DNA of 64,000 nt from Hyphomicrobiales bacterium (lineage in GTDB: Bacteria > Pseudomonadota > Alphaproteobacteria > Rhizobiales > Xanthobacteraceae), in the NCBI GenBank assembly GCA_017305555.1, contig JAFKKM010000032.1, forward strand, positions 1 to 64,000. The letters run 5' to 3'. The translations under genes were made by a program, and so were the position numbers. This document shows positions 61,441 through 64,000 of the stretch, one piece after another; the stretch's first letter is position 1; every line of letters begins with the position of its first letter. The notes below the pieces were generated by a model, which saw only the letters and a list, made by a program, of their open reading frames with translations, searched no databases and was not told the DNA's origin.

Positions 61441-61495
61441 CATAGCGTTTTCGAGCGAAGTGGAATCCGGTTCGCGTGAAGGAAACGCGTCAAAG
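61441..61495. repeat. palindromic repeat family D, copy 2
   Basis: CATAGCGTTTTCGAGCGAAG, then ATCCGGTTCGCGTGAAGGAAACGC: related to 57371-57425, differing at several bases. It lies upstream of the GST gene. Confidence 0.8.
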
Positions 61496-61560
61496 AGGAA
61501 TCTGGAGCCTCGTTTCGATTCTATCGAAACGGAAACGGCTCTAAGAGGAAAGATCGCGCG

Positions 61561-62217
61561 ATGACGTTGAAGCTGGTGATCGGCAACAAGAACTATTCGT
61601 CGTGGTCGATGCGGCCGTGGGTGGCGATGAAAGCCGGCGGCATCGCCTTCGAGGAGATTTTCATTCCGCTCTATACCGGCCCCGCCGACAAACAGCGCCT
61701 CCTCGACGTCAGCCCGGCCGGCAAGGTGCCGGCGTTGATCGACGGAGATGTGACGGTGTGGGATTCGCTTTCGATCGTTGAATATCTCGCCGAACGTTTT
61801 CCCGAAGCGCGGCTGTGGCCCGATGCGCGCGAGGCGCGGGCCCATGCGCGATCGATCTCGGCGGAGATGCATTCCGGGTTCGCGGCGCTACGCAACGAAT
61901 GCGGCATGAACTTGCATCGCCCGGTGAAGGCGAAGCCTCTCTCCGAGGCGGCGCGCGCCGACATCGCGCGGGTGCAGGAAATCTGGACCGACTGTCGCGC
62001 GCGTTACGGGGCGCAGGGGCCGTACCTGTTCGGGGCCTTCAGTGCCGCGGACGCGATGTACGCGCCGGTGGTGCATCGCTTCCGCATTTACGCCATCGAC
62101 GTTTCGCCAGCGGTGCGGGATTACATGGCGGCGATGATGTCACAGCCGGCGTTTGCCGAATGGACGGCGGCGGGATTGGCCGAGACCATCGTGATCGAGC
62201 GCTTCGAAACCGATTAA
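61561..62217 (+). CDS. glutathione S-transferase family protein
   Basis: The 218-residue protein has an N-terminal thioredoxin-like domain (LVIGNKNYSSWSMRPWVAMKAGGIAF, 5-30; SPAGKVPALIDGD, about 51-63; DSLSIVEYLAE, about 68-78) and a C-terminal helical domain. Ser in NYSSWSMRP is the likely glutathione-activating residue. It fits cytosolic GSTs of an unnamed class. It is preceded by a family D repeat and stands alone. Confidence 0.9.
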   Translation: MTLKLVIGNKNYSSWSMRPWVAMKAGGIAFEEIFIPLYTGPADKQRLLDVSPAGKVPALIDGDVTVWDSLSIVEYLAERFPEARLWPDAREARAHARSISAEMHSGFAALRNECGMNLHRPVKAKPLSEAARADIARVQEIWTDCRARYGAQGPYLFGAFSAADAMYAPVVHRFRIYAIDVSPAVRDYMAAMMSQPAFAEWTAAGLAETIVIERFETD

Positions 62218-62388
62218 ACCGGAACCGGACTTGCGGTGATTGTTCGTATGCAAATGAATTCCGGGTTCCGCGAGGTGATCTTTTCCCTGTTCCGTAATTC
62301 GGCTGTATCCGTTTGATAATATTGAAAAAAATAGCTCTTTTTTGAATGCCTTTCCGGCTGGCAAATTGAGGCCCGATATGCTACATAA

Positions 62389-62408
62389 CGCCGACCTTTA
62401 AGTCGGCC
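62389..62408 (+). promoter_or_regulatory. hairpin in the leader of the small hypothetical gene
   Basis: GCCGAC / GTCGGC with a six-base loop CTTTAA lies about 50 bases before the small gene at 62453, in an otherwise A+T-rich leader. It could act in translation or stability; no riboswitch family was recognised. Confidence 0.35.
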
Positions 62409-62452
62409 TGAGATCCGGGGACCATGGGGATCGGCCGACGTTCTCGTGCGTG

Positions 62453-62656
62453 ATGGAGATGGCGTTGAAGCATAAGTATGCTGTTGGAGAAACTGTGTAT
62501 TTTACCGCGAGCAACGTGGCGCGACCGGCGGCCACCGGTACCTATGAAGTGATCCGCCTGCTGCCGACCGATGGGGACGATTGCCAGTACCGGATCAAGA
62601 GTTCGACCGAGGCGTTTGAGCGGGTTGCCAAGGAGAGCCAACTCGCGATGTCCTGA
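62453..62656 (+). CDS. small conserved hypothetical protein
   Basis: About 67 residues, or 65 from ATG 62459. The pattern KHKYAVGETVYFTASNVARPAATGTYEVIRLLPTDGD and YRIKSSTEAFERVAKESQL looks like an SH3-like small barrel and seems typical of the Bradyrhizobium group, from memory. GGAG at 62455-62458 is too close to 62459 to be its ribosome-binding site. It is preceded by an A+T-rich leader with a hairpin. Confidence 0.65.
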   Translation: MEMALKHKYAVGETVYFTASNVARPAATGTYEVIRLLPTDGDDCQYRIKSSTEAFERVAKESQLAMS

Positions 62657-62948
62657 CCCTACCGTCCCGTCGCGCTTCCTCTGACGGAGGGATACTTCGG
62701 ATCGATGCCGATACCGGCATGGCGGGTTTCGGGTTGGCGCAAGAAGCGCGCCGGCTGACCATACGGCTCCATCGGCGGGGAGAAGGCTGATGGCAGGCAC
62801 GGCTACGCAACTTGGCTCGTGCAATTCGGGTTTGTGCAGTTTGGGCCGCACAATATCGGCGGTTGGGCAATCGGATTTCGTTGCCGAAAACGATCGCTGA
62901 AAATAATCTCCGACATCGTCCTTGAAACTGTCCTGGGGAAACGCGCGC

Positions 62949-63941
62949 ATGGACTTGGCCTGGACAAACACCTTCGATCAGCTCTGGCGGTCGCCCACCT
63001 TTCCGATGTGGCTGACGCTGGCGGCCGCCGCGTTCTTCGCCATCGTGTTCCTGGTGATCGTGCTGCGGGCCGACCGCTCGGTCGCCAACGGCGCGCTGGC
63101 GGTGATGACGCTGCTGGCAGTCACGGTGGCGGTCGCCGCGACCGTGCGAGGCTTTGGAGGCGGGGTAGGGGGATCGGTCGCCGGTGCGTCATTCGGAGGC
63201 ACGGCCTCCATACCTGCGCTCTCCTGCGTTGACGATCTTGCCGGCGATAGCGTCGAGGCGGCGTGCGAGAAGGTCCTGTTCGGGTCGCCCGATCATGTCG
63301 CGGCTGCGGTGTCTTATGCCGCGGCGCGTCTGGACCGTTTGACTGCGCTGGGTGACGTCGCCGCCGCCAGTCATGCGATGACGCCGGAATTGCTGGCGCT
63401 GCGCCGCGCGGTTGAGCGCGATCGCTATGGTCTCATCGCTCACGTTCTCGTGGCGCGTGACGGCTGCACGGCTGCGATGTGCCCCGCCTATCGGTCATTG
63501 ACGGATCGGCGTCAGATCGCCGCCAATATCGAAGGCCGCGTCTACGACGGCTTGGTGACGCGTTATACCCCAGCCTGGAGCAACGTCGCCGTCGCCACGG
63601 ATTCGGCTGCGCCTGCGAACGCCGCTGCGGCAGCCGCGTTGACCGGCGAGCCACCATCCGTCCCGACAGGCAAGCCGACCGACGCGGAGTTTCCGTCATC
63701 GGCCTCGATCCCGCCGGTCAGCATCATGACACCGGAACCGTCGGCCGCGTCGTCTGCCCCCAGTACGACAGCCACGCCTTCGCCTGTGCCGCGTCCGGCG
63801 GCTGCATCCCACGCGAAGGCGGCTCCGAAAGCTGCGCCGAAGGCGGCCTCGCATTCCTCGACCGCGGCTCGCCGCCCGGCCAATCCCGCGCCGCCACCGC
63901 CGGTGCAGTTGACGCCGGCGCCATCGAACGGCAATCGCTGA
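62949..63941 (+). CDS. membrane protein with long Ala/Pro-rich C-terminal tail
   Basis: The 330-residue protein has two N-terminal membrane helices (about 19-40 and 48-66), a Gly-rich hinge, a folded-looking middle (about 90-200, with CVDDLAGDSVEAACEKVLFG and a Cys pair CTAAMC), and a C-terminal region (about 215-330) made of Ala, Pro, Ser, Thr and Lys. The family is not recognised; the tail resembles those of cell-envelope linker proteins. The ATG at 62949 gives the membrane-helix start; an upstream ATG at 62922 is in frame. Its end is close to the right edge of the window. Confidence 0.7.
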   Translation: MDLAWTNTFDQLWRSPTFPMWLTLAAAAFFAIVFLVIVLRADRSVANGALAVMTLLAVTVAVAATVRGFGGGVGGSVAGASFGGTASIPALSCVDDLAGDSVEAACEKVLFGSPDHVAAAVSYAAARLDRLTALGDVAAASHAMTPELLALRRAVERDRYGLIAHVLVARDGCTAAMCPAYRSLTDRRQIAANIEGRVYDGLVTRYTPAWSNVAVATDSAAPANAAAAAALTGEPPSVPTGKPTDAEFPSSASIPPVSIMTPEPSAASSAPSTTATPSPVPRPAAASHAKAAPKAAPKAASHSSTAARRPANPAPPPPVQLTPAPSNGNR

Positions 63942-64000
63942 TCGTCGGGTAAGGCGCGACCGCGTCTCGTGGAGAGGAAGTGCGGCTTTAGAACGGATTC

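Noticed and set aside
1-64000. Insertion sequences, prophage, integron or CRISPR array.
   Set aside because: No transposase, integrase, phage structural or Cas gene was recognised on either strand, and no regularly spaced repeat array was seen.

Overview
The window looks like the chromosome of an alphaproteobacterium of the Bradyrhizobium/Afipia/Rhodopseudomonas group (Nitrobacteraceae). The evidence is high G+C, the alphaproteobacterial order of the ribosomal operons (no rpsD between rpsK and rpoA, adk after secY), a mitochondrial-type ATP12 chaperone, and several families of short palindromic intergenic repeats of the kind common in that family. The genus cannot be fixed from this sequence alone. 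No transposase, integrase, phage gene, CRISPR array or rRNA gene was seen.

Layout. (1) 1-9.3 kb: the distal part of the spc operon and the alpha operon on the plus strand: rplX-rplE-rpsN-rpsH-rplF-rplR-rpsE-rpmD-rplO-secY-adk-rpsM-rpsK-rpoA-rplQ, closed by a strong terminator. Adk carries an unusual 120-residue Lys/Ala-rich tail. (2) 9.4-16.3 kb: a saccharopine-dehydrogenase-like oxidoreductase and an SDR facing away from a TetR regulator with a likely operator between them, then a second SDR, an OprP-like porin and a quinone-oxidoreductase-like MDR protein. (3) 16.5-25.9 kb: housekeeping genes (Deg-type periplasmic protease, RarA, a TPR lipoprotein-like or secreted protein, RluC-type pseudouridine synthase, ATP12), an orphan FliK-like/FhlB-like pair, and a complete class D beta-lactamase. 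(4) 26-30.7 kb: propionyl-CoA carboxylase beta subunit, small secreted proteins, a TRIC-type channel and a PEP-mutase/isocitrate-lyase superfamily enzyme. (5) 31.2-40.2 kb: a one-way catabolic block: single-chain indolepyruvate ferredoxin oxidoreductase, thiolase-like protein, DUF35 protein, MaoC hydratase, SDR, DHDPS-family lyase and Nudix hydrolase. (6) 40.2-50.5 kb: PAS histidine kinase, GrlR-like protein, small secreted proteins, tRNA-Arg, a ClpP-like periplasmic protein, glutathione-dependent formaldehyde dehydrogenase, an EamA transporter, a photolyase and a 1-Cys peroxiredoxin. (7) 50.5-64 kb: an alkaline-phosphatase-superfamily enzyme, propionyl-CoA carboxylase alpha subunit with an oxaloacetate decarboxylase-like enzyme and acylphosphatase, lipB, an orphan FliN-like SpoA protein, tRNA-Leu, two neighbouring polysaccharide deacetylases, a YdcF protein, a GST and small proteins.

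How the parts connect. The 31-38 kb block reads as CoA-thioester catabolism: a 2-oxoacid:ferredoxin oxidoreductase could make acyl-CoA, and MaoC, SDR and thiolase/DUF35 match the hydration, oxidation and carbon-carbon cleavage steps of beta-oxidation or side-chain degradation. Propionyl-CoA from such reactions could be used by PccA and PccB, which are coded 24 kb apart. I found no clearly new defence or mobile system. The most distinctive items are the Adk tail, a palindromic repeat that seems to have been absorbed into the RluC reading frame, the orphan FliK/FhlB/FliN-type proteins outside any flagellar cluster, the TetR operator, and five families of palindromic repeats.
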